DNA of 64,000 bases from Capra hircus (Eukaryota; Chordata; Mammalia; Artiodactyla; Bovidae). Both the position numbers and the translations under genes were made by a program. The DNA is taken from assembly GCF_001704415.2 (NCBI RefSeq), contig NC_030811.1, forward strand, positions 3,754,501-3,818,500, given 5' to 3'. Shown in pieces: positions 23,729 to 33,955 of the stretch (position 1 is the stretch's first letter; each line of letters starts with the position of its first letter). The notes under the pieces are model-generated. The model saw only the letters and a list, made by a program, of their open reading frames with translations, was not told where the DNA came from and made no database searches.

Positions 23729-23744
23729 ATATATATATATATAT
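23729..23744 (+). repeat. (AT)n microsatellite
   Basis: Eight AT units in AT-rich surroundings. Confidence 0.9.
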
Positions 23745-24751
23745 TTCATAAGGACACTGCATACACTATATTTATACCTACTTTTACACACACAGACATA
23801 CCCACACCCTTTGTTTTTCATTTTCCATGAAATAAAAAACATTAATATCAGGAGTTAATGAATTTAAAGTAGATATACTCTTCAGAGTCATCTCAGCAGA
23901 AACCATTTGAAAATGTTAAATTAACAATTTGCTCCTCAGTTCAACCCTTTCGCTTATCTGAGGAACAGTTCTAGACATATGTCAAAGTGAAAGGAGGAAT
24001 ACATGCTCAAAGCTAAGATGAGGGGGAAATGGGCGGAAACCGTCTACAACAAAAGTCAGAAACTCTCCCCTCTCCACTCCCCGAGCGACACCTAGAGCGC
24101 GTTGGAGGAAACTGCTCATGGTTCTCACTTCAAGCATAACAAATCCCAACAGATTTAAGACAAACGATTTAAGGCAAAAAGCGCATCATTTTTGTCTGCA
24201 TTGCAGCTCGGTGGTCTTCCCCAAGATCTCTGGAGTTTAATCCTCCATAATTTTTCAACTTCCCCAATGAAACCCCTCCTTAAAGATTCTGGTCCCTTGA
24301 ATCTGAGAATTCACACATTTCCCTTAGGACCTGACCTGCTGGAGTGAGGGCCATCTCTCTGATAGGTTTTAGTGTAACCAGGGGGGGTCTGGAAATAAAC
24401 CAAAATAAGCAAATCTCATGCAAGCTCTAATACAGGGTGTGTGTGTGTATGTGTAACCACATCTCCCACAAACTTATTCCACCTCTCCAGATCCTCCATT
24501 AACAAAACAAAACAACCCGTAACCCAAGGCAGGACACGTTGAATGACCACAGCCATTGGGGAGACAGGAACTGCCCTGGATCTGTCAGGGGAGGCCATCT
24601 GCCAGGTTTGTGAGAGGACCTGCGTCCAGGTACCCCCCACAGGGAGGGGGACACTCAAAGCTACACACAGTAAACTCTTGGACCCAACACACCCAGTGGA
24701 GCTGGACCAGTTGAGCCAGTCCTGTCTGCCTGTCTGAGAGCTTGTCTGGGA

Positions 24752-24784
24752 TTTTTTCTTTCTTTCTTTTTTTTTTTTTTTTTC
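24752..24784 (+). repeat. (TTTC)n/poly(T) tract
   Basis: TTTC units grading into an uninterrupted T run; low-complexity. Confidence 0.92.
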
Positions 24785-25667
24785 TGGGAACACAACGTAT
24801 CTGAAGCATCACTTGGCCCTCCCTGGCTCTCTGAATAGCTGAGAGAGATCAACAGAGGTGGTCGAACTCATCCATCTCGGGCAGCCTGTGGGTGTCCTGC
24901 CTGAGTCATCGGTTACTAAGGTGATATGCAAATCCAACCTTTGAAACCCCCAGCTACCGGCCCGGAGAAGAGTAGAAAACGGGCTCCTGGAGAAGTTTTC
25001 CCACTAACACGGGCCAAGGTTGTAGCTAGTCCACGGCTAAGTGTGGGGACAGGCAGGGCCTGACTCGCACCAGCAAAAACTGTGCTGGGCCTGGGTCAGA
25101 GGGCTGGGCCTCGGAGCCAAGCGCTTTTATTTCATGGTTCGGGAAAGAGGATCACCACCAGCCCCACCACCAGTGGGGGCGGGGGGTTAGGGGAGGGGTT
25201 GGAGAGTGGAGAAGCGACAGCCTGGGAGGCAAGGACTCCGGTGACAGGTGGGAGGGGGCGGAAAGGAGCCTGGGACAGCCTCTTCCTAGAGTCTTAAAGC
25301 AGACAAAAGAAAACGGAAAGAAAGAACAGAGAAACCAACTCGTAAGCACACACAGATCGAATTCTCTCCTTAGGATCCACAGCAGCGTGCGGGTAACAGC
25401 AGGCGTCCCCAGGGCCGCCGTGAACCCTCAGCCAGTTCCACAGCCCAGCAGCGCAGCTCCGCCAACGCTGCCCTCAAAGCCACCAACTCTTGGCCCGCCG
25501 CCGCTGCAGACCGGGACCCGCTCCAGGACGGCGGTGACCGAGATCCGCGCAAGGAGTGGTTTTGTGGGCGCGCTTCCGGGAGGAGTGGGGGAGGGGAGGG
25601 CGCCCCGAGACCCTCGCAGGAGCCGCGCGGGCGCGTCTCCCCCGGGCTCGCCTGGAGCCCTGCGTTT

Positions 25668-25695
25668 CCCCCCACCCCACCCCCACCCCACCCCC
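25668..25695 (-). other. G-run cluster with G-quadruplex potential in DPP6 intron 1
   Basis: On the minus strand, the DPP6 sense strand, this holds five or more runs of four to six G separated by single T residues. That pattern satisfies the usual G-quadruplex motif with one-base loops. It lies 12-40 bases inside intron 1 from the exon 1 donor. Intronic G-runs near 5' splice sites are known to act as splicing enhancers through hnRNP H/F; that role here is an inference. Confidence 0.75.
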
Positions 25696-25702
25696 AAGAT
25701 GC

Positions 25703-25708
25703 TCTTAC
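25703..25708 (-). promoter_or_regulatory. DPP6: 5' splice site of DPP6 exon 1
   Basis: On the minus strand the last codon GAC is followed at once by GTAAGA, a strong consensus donor. Splicing here leaves the frame in phase 0, which suits the acidic stretch that continues into exon 2 in known DPP6 proteins. A run of G-tracts starts about 12 bases downstream in the intron. Confidence 0.85.
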
Positions 25709-25945
25709 GTCCTCGTCGTCACAGTCGCTCCGCGCCTGGTACTGGAACCGGGGCCGGCCACCCGCGCCACCGCCGCCGCCACGCTCCCGGGGCGCCGCCG
25801 CGGGCGCCTGGGCTCCGAGGGGCTTGGGCCCCGCGCCGTCCTCCTCCGGCCCCTGGCCGCCCAGGAGGCGGCTCGCCTCCGGGGGCGCCGGGAAGGACCG
25901 CGAGGTGTTGATCTTGCCGGTGAACCTCTGGTACAGCGAAGCCAT
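25709..25945 (-). CDS. DPP6: DPP6 long isoform, first coding exon (partial CDS)
   Basis: The exon encodes 79 residues. They begin MASLYQRFTGKINTSRSF, continue through a Pro/Ala/Gly-rich stretch with a polyglycine tract (about residues 56-60) and end in an acidic SDCDDED run. I recognise this as the isoform-specific cytoplasmic N-terminus of DPP6-L (DPPX-L). DPP6 is a catalytically inactive dipeptidyl-peptidase-like type II membrane protein that joins Kv4 channels, raising their surface expression and speeding inactivation. The transmembrane segment and extracellular domain lie in later exons, which are not in this window. The start is the first ATG of the leader; its context has C at -3 and G at +4. 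The frame stays open and ATG-free upstream to a TAG at 26,255-26,257. The exon ends on a complete codon (phase 0) directly before GTAAGA. It sits in a CpG island, as expected for this brain-expressed gene. The alternative short-isoform first exons were not seen. Confidence 0.93.
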
Positions 25946-26254
25946 CGGTCCCCGCGCGCTCTCGCTCGCTGTCTTTGGGGCGTTCCTGTATCGGCTTTCT
26001 CCCTCTGGGGCTCCCGCTCCCCACGCCCTCCGGGGGGAAAAGGGGAGGAAGAAGAAGGGGAGGCGGCTGCGGAGGAAAGGACGGCGGCAGCGCGCCGCTC
26101 CTCCCGCGCGCCACTCTCGAGTCGCCGCCGAGCGACCGCCTGGCTCAGCCTCCTCCGCCCCCTCCCCGGCGGCTGGGCCGAGCCGGGGTCTGGCGGTGTG
26201 TTCTCGTTCCCGTCGCTTTTCTGTTTTCAACTCCTCGGCACGGCCGCGTACGGC
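25946..26254 (-). promoter_or_regulatory. DPP6: DPP6 5' leader and proximal promoter region
   Basis: This is the stretch upstream of the DPP6 start on the minus strand. It is very GC- and CpG-rich and has a GC-box-like site (GGGGAGGGGGCGGAGG) near 26,155-26,170. It also has polypyrimidine runs near 26,040-26,060 and no convincing TATA box. No ATG occurs in any minus-strand frame between 25,946 and about 26,265, so the leader should lack upstream AUGs. The transcription start cannot be placed from sequence alone. The frame in phase with the coding exon stays open for about 103 codons without an ATG; I take this as GC bias, not coding. Confidence 0.65.
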
Positions 26255-27370
26255 CTAATCAAAGCCATTGAAGGGAAGAAAAACAACAGAAAACCATAAA
26301 GGGAGGGAAAATGCCTAGGCCCTGGAATTTGGCACCACCTAGAGCCCGGCGAGCATCCGGAGCGCATCTCCTCGCTCCCCCCGCCCTGGGTCCCCGCGCA
26401 GCTCCTCCTCCCCGCCTTCGCCCCACGCGGCGGCGCCCGGGGGTCCCGGGGCTGGCAGCGAGGAGGCCGCGGGGCCACGCAGCTCGTGGGTGCAGGGGCG
26501 CGCTGGGGGGCTCCTGGCCACAGGGAGAGCGCACCCCGCCGTCTTCCGGAAGAGCGCAGCGAGAGAAGAGGCCCGCGACGGGGAGGGGGCGTCGGGGGCA
26601 CGGAGGCAGGGGGTGGCACCCTAGATGCAGGTCCTAGGTTTCGCGCGGGGCTGCGCTCCGCGTCCACGCGCTCGCATCGCTGGCGGCTGCAACCTCGGCG
26701 CCCTGAGGGGCTCTCTCCCTCGTGTTTTCCTCGCAGCTTTTCCTGCCTAACGTGAAACGACAACAGCCGAGACCCCTGGAGGTCGGGGGTGCGCACGGGG
26801 GGTGATGGAGAGCAAACCGCGGGGCTGCAAGGGAGGGGGCTCGGGGTCGCGGCCTCCGATGGGCCCCCTTCCTTCCCAAACCAAGCTCTGCTCCAAAAAC
26901 AGGTCTCAAGAAGAAGAGAAGGGAAAGGTCAGGGAAGGCAGGCAAGGGCCGACCGGGGTGCGGTGGGGCGCGGTGGCGGGGAGGGGTGTTTTCGGAGCAA
27001 CTGAGCTCCGCGCTCCTGCCGGCACACCCCCACTCATTTGGGTGTATCGCGAACTTCATTTTCGTTTTCGATAAACGCGTAAACGCCAACGGAGGCTAAA
27101 GCATTTGGTGATGCCTGCAACTTTTCCGAAGCCTGCTCTGCGCCCGCCCCCAGCCCCTGGACTGAGAGGAAGTGGGGAGCCCAGGGTGTGTTAGGGGGCG
27201 ACACCTACTGGGGCGCTCGGGTCTGGGTGCCCATTCGCTCTTCCTCTGCAGTAAAACGTGCTCCAGCGCCCCTGTGTGGAAAGACACCCACTGCGCCTGG
27301 GCGCTGGGCTCCGGCTCAGACCGCAGGCGGGCGTCCGGTTTGTCCCCTGCCTCTCGGGGTGGATTCCTCC

Positions 27371-27739
27371 CTCCTGTCCTGCTGGAGCCCGCGCCATCGT
27401 CCTGCCTGAGGATCTAGGCCTCTCCCTGCTGCTCTCGTCCCCCTCCTCCAGCCCCCGATCTTCCACGCGCAGTCCTTTCCCCCTTGTTGGCAGCCCTTGG
27501 GCTGGGACGGATCGTCGTGTCCTGAGCGGACTAGGACCCCACACTCCAGACCAGCTCACACCTGTCCCGGCGCTTCCCCGGTCCTTCCACTCCACGTGGA
27601 TGTGGGCATCTTCACCTTCACCTTCCAGCCGGACTCCCGCTCCGCCATGGTTTCCGTGACCACTTGAGAAAATGGCCAGGCCTGGGCCACTCAGCGGCCC
27701 CCACTGCAGGCTGCCGGCGCTTGGGTCTGAGTCCAAGGC
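27371..27739. other. GC-rich DPP6 upstream flank
   Basis: GC-rich shoulder beyond the CpG island. Opposing long open frames here are stop-poor GC-rich sequence. No independent gene is supported. Confidence 0.45.
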
Positions 27740-28300
27740 CACCTCCTGGCACCACTGTCCAAATGCAGAAATCCCAGAGGGAAAGAGACCTTGCCATCCC
27801 TTGTCCTAAAAAACTGCTGCCTCCTCTGGTGACCCAAGGACAAAAGAGCAGATAAAACCAAGGAGGGTCTTGGAGTGCAGGAATGGAAAAAGCAGACCCT
27901 TATCGTCCTTCCCTCCCCTATGTTGTAACTATTAATGAAACAGTATAATGTGTCTCCCCTCCTACCCCATAGGGAGGAGGTATTTGCCCTACTCTTCCCC
28001 TGACCCCCAACCTAGTATACATGCCTCATCCAATGAGCAAATGACTCGCAAGACCCCTATCCCACTCCTTGTCCCTGGGTATCAAAGTGGACCAAGGACC
28101 CCTGTTTATCGTCAGTTCTCCTTGAGCTGGCCCGCTGTTCTAACAGCGTCTCCTTCTCTCATAAACTTTATTTCCCTCTCGTTCTGTCTCATGTCTGGAA
28201 ATTCTTTTCCAACCCAAGCCCAGACCAGGACACCTCCTTCAGTGTCCTTAACTTGGGTGGAGACACTGGAAGTCTGCTGGGAGAGGACCCCTTCCTATCT
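27740..28300 (+). mobile_element. Probable ERV solo LTR
   Basis: Plus reading has LTR-like order: a CCCTGGGTATCAAAG block, then 'ccttgagctggcccgctg', 'ctcataaactttatttcc' (polyadenylation-type signal) and 'tctgtctcatgtctgg'. No gag, pol or env remnants flank it. Boundaries are very uncertain. It is about 1.8 kb upstream of the DPP6 start and points away from the gene. Confidence 0.5.
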
Positions 28301-29045
28301 CTCCCAATCTCTCAACCTAGCAAGTAGTCTTGTTTTAATTAAAATATATACCACAGCTATCCGTTGTTTAATCCTCTGTGGTTTCCTTCCACTAAGAAAC
28401 AGAAATGCATCATAACATAGTCCAAAAACATGCTTCCTTTCCAGAAACCATAAAGACAAGTAGAATCAGAATCTGGACAGCCGGGGGGCCCCCTGCACTG
28501 CCAAAAGGCGGGTGTGCCTCCCACGGATCTGGGGTGCCAGAGCATCCTGCCCCAGTTGCCTTTGAAGACAGAGGCCACAATTACAAGAACCACCCAGCTA
28601 AGCCTTAAGAGTCGTCACATTCAGATAAATAGGAAATCTTGCTTTCATCCCCCCTCCCCCGCTCAGCTGTGCTTCAGATCCATGAAGCTGCTTTCCCAAA
28701 TCGACCTGAAAGCCCCCCCACTGCTGCTCACAGAAGCATCTAGATCTGACACCTCGCTAAATATAGAGGCTGCGAGGGTCCCACTGGTGTAGTACATATG
28801 CATATATATAGTTATGGAATGTCCATGTCTATATTTACACGAATTATAAGAAGACGCATGATGGATATTTCTTGTAGCAATATAGTTCATACAAGATATT
28901 TACATGGAAATAGTTTAGCTATCACACACTTTATAGATGTGTGTGTATCAAGGAGAATAGATTGAAAGGGAGATAAGACATGCAGGGTCTCTCACACTTG
29001 AAATTATATTTTCAAGCGAGCATGTAGGTCTTCAAATTACGATCT
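28301..29045. other. Unassigned upstream flank
   Basis: No repeat family or gene recognised. Confidence 0.4.
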
Positions 29046-29200
29046 GGCCAAAGCGACAGAGGATGGGATGGTTGAATGGCATCACCACCTCAAGGGACAT
29101 GAGTCTGAACAAACTCCAGGACACCTGAAGGACAGGGCAGCCTGGCGTCCTGCAGTCCGTGGGGTCTCAAAGAGTCAGACACAACTTAGTGACTGAACAG
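29046..29200 (+). mobile_element. BovB 3' end fragment
   Basis: Plus-strand, last about 155 bases of BovB ('ggccaaagcgacagaggatg' to 'acaacttagtgactgaacag'). Confidence 0.88.
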
Positions 29201-30798
29201 CAGGCAACAACAAAAATCTCAGCTGAAGGCTTCAGATGAAATGATAGGGCCACTCTAATTTACAGTTATTTGTAAAGTGAAAAAAGCTATAAAGCCCATA
29301 AACAACTGGGGGAAGAGTTGAGTACAGATGGGTGTCAAAAGAAGTATATCTGAAAATTAAACAGGACGAATGGAGGGCAAGGAGCGGTCGCGATGAGCAG
29401 AGGCCAGGGTGGTGGGAGCAGATGGAACACCAATGCGGAACCCTCAGAAGCTGCAAAGCTTCCTGGGCGCCATCTAGATCCTGGGCCCATCAACCAACTT
29501 CAAAAGCACCGGGCTGCCCTCCTCCACCCACACACTGAATACCACTCATTCTAAAGCGTGCCCTAGACTTTGAATGTGAGTCTGTGCACACATGTTGGCA
29601 AGCGCGTATGCACTCACACATCTAAGTCTGCCTGAAACGCTGATACATACATTGCGGGGTCTCTTTGGATAGACTGTCAGAACACTGAAGTCCCAAATGC
29701 AAAGAGGAAACTGGCTAATATTTTAGGATGAATGAAGTCACTCAGCTGCAGAGAACTGCAAGTGGTGGCACTTCATGATGCATAATTTGTTCACTTACTG
29801 CCTTCAATACCCTTTCCAGAACCCCAACCTTTAAATAAGGAAAAAGATTCTGAAGAGTAGCGAAACTTCCTAGGGAGCGTGTAAATAGAGGGGCAGCGCT
29901 GCTGAAGGAAACTTGTCTATGACGGCCTCCACTCAACACTGAACATGTTGGCTACACAGTCTATAAAAGTAGATTTCCATTCCTGCTCTTTGGCTAAGTA
30001 TGGGAATCTATTTTCAAAAATGTTCTGTGGATTATCTCCCATCAAAATGTTAATTCCTCACTATGGCTTAAAACTCTGATCACCGACCCATTTTTTCCAT
30101 CTAGTTTCACTTGATTATTTCTTCCCTGTTTATTAAAAGGTGGGAGTGTGTGTTTATTTTCCCTGGAACCAATTTACAAAACAAATATGGTAAATCATTG
30201 GAATTAGGCAGATGCTGCAAAATAGGATGAGTGGTTTGGTTTTTTTTTTTTTTTTTAGTGACAATACAGAGAACTTTCTGGTCTGTATGCAAGCTAAGCA
30301 TTGTAAAAATACCAAAAGTGTATTGAGTCCGGCAGCCTAGGCATGCTTTTTATTACCTAAGAGGTTTTCTTATTTCTAGGAGAGAATTATGTCCTATAGT
30401 TTACTTCCCCCTTCTGTTGGAGGAGAACGAGGAGGACAGAACCTTGCTTAAGATTTTTATTCTTTCCCAAACACTGATATTTCAGAAAATGAAATGGCCA
30501 ACATAGCACATTCTGACAGAAAGGCTTCCCTAAAACACTGGGCATCATTGTTTTTTAAATGTCATCACACTGTATTCATACAAATGAAAAGAAATAAAAC
30601 AAGTATTCTGGTAGCTTGAGAAAATACAGTACCAACTACATAAATTCAGAGCACCCACTCTCTCGTGTACTCTCTCTTTAAAATAATTATTTATTTGCAA
30701 GGCGACTACTGAGAGGGATCCGAATGGTAAGATGGTAAGATGTCCTTTTCAAACTTTACAAATAGGAAACGTCCAGCACAAGAAAAAGAGAAGCTTTG
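29201..30798. other. Unassigned upstream flank
   Basis: No gene recognised. Contains a poly(T) run at 30,240-30,256. Frames here are short. Confidence 0.4.
30240..30256 (+). repeat. poly(T) tract
   Basis: Seventeen T residues; could be the A-tail of an unrecognised minus-strand retroposon. Confidence 0.85.
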
Positions 30799-30854
30799 GG
30801 CCTCCCTGTTGGCTCCGTGGTAAAGAACCTGCCTGCCAATGCAGGAGACTTGAG
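30799..30854 (+). mobile_element. Bov-tA SINE, left part, split by BovB
   Basis: Head of a Bov-tA ('cctccctgttggctccgtgg' through 'caatgcaggagacttgag'). The body resumes at 31,372 after a BovB. Confidence 0.9.
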
Positions 30855-31371
30855 AGCTATGACCAACCCAGATGGCATATTCAAGAGCAGAGACATCACT
30901 TTGCCAACAAAGGTCCGTCTAGTCAAGTCTGTGGTTTTTCCAGTGGTCATGTATGGATGTGAGAGTTGGACTGTGAAGAAAGCCGAGCGCCAAAGAATTG
31001 ATGCTTTTGAACTGTGGTGTTGGAGAAGAGTCCCTTGGACTGCAAGGAGATCCAACCAGTCCATTCTGAAGGAGATCAGCCCTGGGTGTTCATTGGAGGG
31101 ACTGATGTCAAAGCTGAAGCTCCAGTACTTTGGCTACCTCATGCAAAGAGTTGACTCATTGGAAAAGACTCTGACGCTTGGAGGGACTGGGGGCAGGAGG
31201 AGAAGGGGACGACAGAGGATGAGATGGCTGGATGGCATCACGGACTCGATGGACGTGAGTCTGAGTGAACTCCGGGAGGTGGTGATGGACAGGGAGGCCT
31301 GGCGTGCTGCGATTCACGGGGTCGCAAACAGTTGGACACGACTGAGCCACTGAAATGAACTGAACTGAACT
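30855..31371 (+). mobile_element. BovB LINE 3' end inserted in a SINE
   Basis: Plus-strand 5'-truncated BovB starting 'agctatgaccaaccc' and ending in 'actgaactgaactg'. The broken frame still shows the KAERQRIDAFELWCW and RMRWLDGITDSMD coding remnants. It is one of the less decayed BovB copies here. Confidence 0.94.
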
Positions 31372-31520
31372 GGGTTGGATCCCTGGGTCAGGAAGATCCC
31401 CTGGAGAAGGAAATGGCAACCCACCCAGTATTCTTGCCTGGTAAATCCCAGGGACAGAAGAGCCTGGCGGGCTACAGTCCATGGGGTCGCAAAGATTCAG
31501 ACACAACTGAGCGACTAAAC
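31372..31520 (+). mobile_element. Bov-tA SINE, right part
   Basis: 'ggttggatccctgggtcagg' to 'actgagcgactaaacaac' completes the SINE begun at 30,799. Confidence 0.9.
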
Positions 31521-31639
31521 AACAGCAAGAACAAGGCCTGGCTTTAACACCAAGTTAAAGTACGAACTGAATTACCCTTGAGCTTTTTGAACTGATACTT
31601 CAAGATTAATATGTTTTAAAGGAAAACATTTTATTTTAA

Positions 31640-31715
31640 GCCTGGCGGGCTACAGTCCATGGGGTCTCAAAGAGTCGGACACGACTGAGTGACTAGCACT
31701 TTCATTTCACTTTCA
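31640..31715 (+). mobile_element. Bov-tA SINE 3' fragment
   Basis: Only the last about 75 bases are present ('cctggcgggctacagtccat' to 'actttcatttcactttc'); 5' truncated. Confidence 0.85.
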
Positions 31716-33004
31716 ACCGAAAGGCTTATGCTAAAATTAATATAGTTAAATGTTACTTTCCAGCAGCACATGTTCCTGCATTTCAGTACTGACTCTGCGT
31801 TTGCTTGGTTTGGTCATACAGTCTGAAAAATACATACAGCTCTCTGCCCCGGGCCGTACCTGCTCACGTGGACTTGGTTACTAATACATGTGGTAAAGCT
31901 GATCACCAAGTAAGTAAAACAACCACCGACTCAGCTAAGCCCGTATTTTCCTCTGAGCCTGGTGGGGCTGTGGGAGCCCAGCCTCCCTTCCTTTAGGGGT
32001 CTTTAGGGGTCCACTCTCTTCCATCACCTACACCCGTGGACACTGGACCATGTCTTACTTCCTCTTTCCTCCCATCTTTCACCCTCCTATCTTCCCATCC
32101 TCTTTCGTGCTCCTCCATGGTCCCTGCTCTGGATCAATATCAGTAAACTGCATTTTTTTCCTCTTTAAAAATTCCTTGCTGCGCTCTGAATACTTATAAG
32201 AATTTGCCTTTCACTAGCAATGCTGCCTCAGAAAGTATCTGAATAATCACGTTAGCCCCTAGAGGAGGTACCAACCTCTGTCTGCTCCCATTTTCTGATG
32301 ACTCAGTGAGAGCTCCACCATGCTTCCCAAGGCTCCTAAGATTTTTAGAGCATGGGATCCAGAAGAGAGCCCATTGTTTCTGTCTGTCCCTGGCGATCGC
32401 TGGAGAGCAGCCGTGTCGTCATCTAAAATGTCTTCATTCATACACCCTGCACCATTAGATTAAAAAGGAAGGCGACTTCTGCTCTGAAATGCCCCCAAAG
32501 CTCCTTGCCTTTCAAACCATGCACTTCCCGGGTCCAATGAATTAAGCTGAATTGGCTTCCCTTCAATGTTAAAGTGACATTAACAAGCCTCTGCAATCCA
32601 GTGCTTCCCTTTTTAAGCCAACAGAGGTGATGGTTGAGTTCTGGAAGGAGAAAAAGCTTTTATCTGCTCTCTCTTGTGACCAATGGCTGGCATTTCAAAG
32701 GACCAAGTCTGGTTTGGCTCTAATGGGAAATGTGAAACCGGCTTGAAAGGACAGGGCTCAGACCCTCACTGACGTTTATTCTTCATCATGTCACGCAAAG
32801 GGATTCTTAGGTTTTCACTGGAAAGGAGCAATGGAATAGAAAAGAAGAGATAGAAACAGGATCATTCAAAACCTGAGTCTTCTTCAGATAGTAGAAAACA
32901 GAGCTAGTATTGACTCATTCATCCTGCCATGTAAATTCCACTCAACTGCAGGCCAGTGGAACTGCAAAACATGGAGAATCATCTACTGGGGGTTTCCCAT
33001 ATCT
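31716..33004. other. Unassigned upstream flank
   Basis: No gene or confident repeat. A direct 11-base duplication (CTTTAGGGGTC) lies at about 31,992-32,012. Confidence 0.4.
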
Positions 33005-33071
33005 TAAGTTCTCGGCTAAGTGCTTTGCACACATTAAATCATTTAATTCTCACAATTACCATTTTCCACTT
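33005..33071 (-). mobile_element. MIR fragment
   Basis: 'ggctaagtgctttgcacaca' and 'aaatcatttaattctcacaa' match the MIR core in reverse orientation. A Bov-tA follows directly. Confidence 0.65.
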
Positions 33072-33292
33072 TCACTTTCACCAGGTGGCACTACTGGTAA
33101 AGAAGCCACCTGCCAATGAAGGAGACATGAGAGACGCGAGTTGCATCCCTGGGTCAGGAAGGCTCCCTGGAGGAGGGCATGGCAATCAGCTCCAGCATGC
33201 TTGCCTGGAGAACCCCATGGATGGAGGAGCCTGGCGGGTTACAGTCCGTGGAGTCACGAAGAATCAGACCCAGCTGAGCGACTAAGCACGCA
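33072..33292 (+). mobile_element. Bov-tA SINE
   Basis: Plus-strand copy with head 'ccaggtggcactactggtaa', an extra 'gagac' near the B box, and tail 'cagctgagcgactaagc'. Confidence 0.9.
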
Positions 33293-33747
33293 TACAGAAG
33301 GAATGGGAGGGAACATGATGTAGTCCTTAAATGTGCTGCAGAGCTAAATTATAGGGAAGCCTAGGTGTGAGGCTGATGTAGTATACCAGCCGGAAATAGC
33401 ACAAGAAGGTGAGGTAAGCCCAGGGAACTGGCGTCCAGGTGCAGGCGATGCGTGTTTCATGCATCCTGGTGTCTGCCTTCCAGACACCGAGGGGGAGAAG
33501 AGGGGGCTTCCTCTGATCGGAGAACAGTGACAACGAGGGGCCTTAGAGAGTCAGGGCCAGAAGCCATCCCTGAGGCTGAGCAGGGATGCGGTGGGGCCAC
33601 CTGCCTCCTGGCCATCCATCTGGTTGAATGTGAACCCGCAGAAGTCGCTTTAAAGTCCCTGTCCTGTCCATCTTACCCTGCCTCGGACGCTGCCAGAATT
33701 AAGACCATACCCTTGAGTTTAAGCATTGTCTGGAATAGCATCAGGAA
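33293..33747. other. Unassigned upstream flank
   Basis: No gene or repeat recognised. Confidence 0.4.
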
Positions 33748-33955
33748 AAACATCACTGGACATAACTGAGGTCTTGCGGTACAGCACAGGGGACTCTGCT
33801 CAGGGTTCTGTGGCAGCCTGGATGCGAGGGGGGTGCGGGGAGAATGGGTTCGTGTATGTGTGTGCGGAGTCTGAAACCATCACAGTCAGGTTAATCAGCC
33901 ATACTCCGACACACAATCAAGAAGTTCAGAAAAAAGGAACTGGCAATAAAAGCTA
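33748..33955 (+). mobile_element. Ruminant L1 3' end
   Basis: 'gtacagcacaggggactctg', 'ggcagcctggatgcgagg', 'gaaaccatcacagtcaggtt' and 'actccgacacacaatcaag' match a ruminant L1 3' UTR variant, ending in an A-rich stretch. Confidence 0.8.

Larger units (their letters stand above)
22441..25369. other. Unassigned intron sequence near DPP6 exon 1
   Basis: No gene and no confident repeat call apart from short (AT)n and T-rich tracts listed separately. Composition becomes GC-richer from about 24.9 kb towards the island. Confidence 0.4.
25370..27370. promoter_or_regulatory. CpG island spanning DPP6 exon 1
   Basis: CpG dinucleotides and GC content rise sharply from about 25.38 kb and fall away after about 27.35 kb, whereas the flanks are CpG-poor. 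The island covers the DPP6 exon, its leader and about 1 kb upstream. Long overlapping open frames on both strands here (25.4-27.7 kb) reflect GC-rich, stop-poor sequence and are not called as genes. The edges are estimated by eye. Confidence 0.85.

Noticed and set aside
1..25708. Further DPP6 exons or short-isoform first exons on the minus strand
   Set aside because: None of the minus-strand frames matches the transmembrane exon or the alternative N-termini I know; DPP6 intron 1 is known to be very long in other mammals.
25370..27742. Numerous 60-286 codon open frames on both strands around the CpG island
   Set aside because: GC-rich, stop-poor sequence. Only the 79-codon DPP6-L stretch on the minus strand has family identity and a matching splice donor. 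The longest minus frame merely runs through leader, exon and intron, and starts at a TTG.
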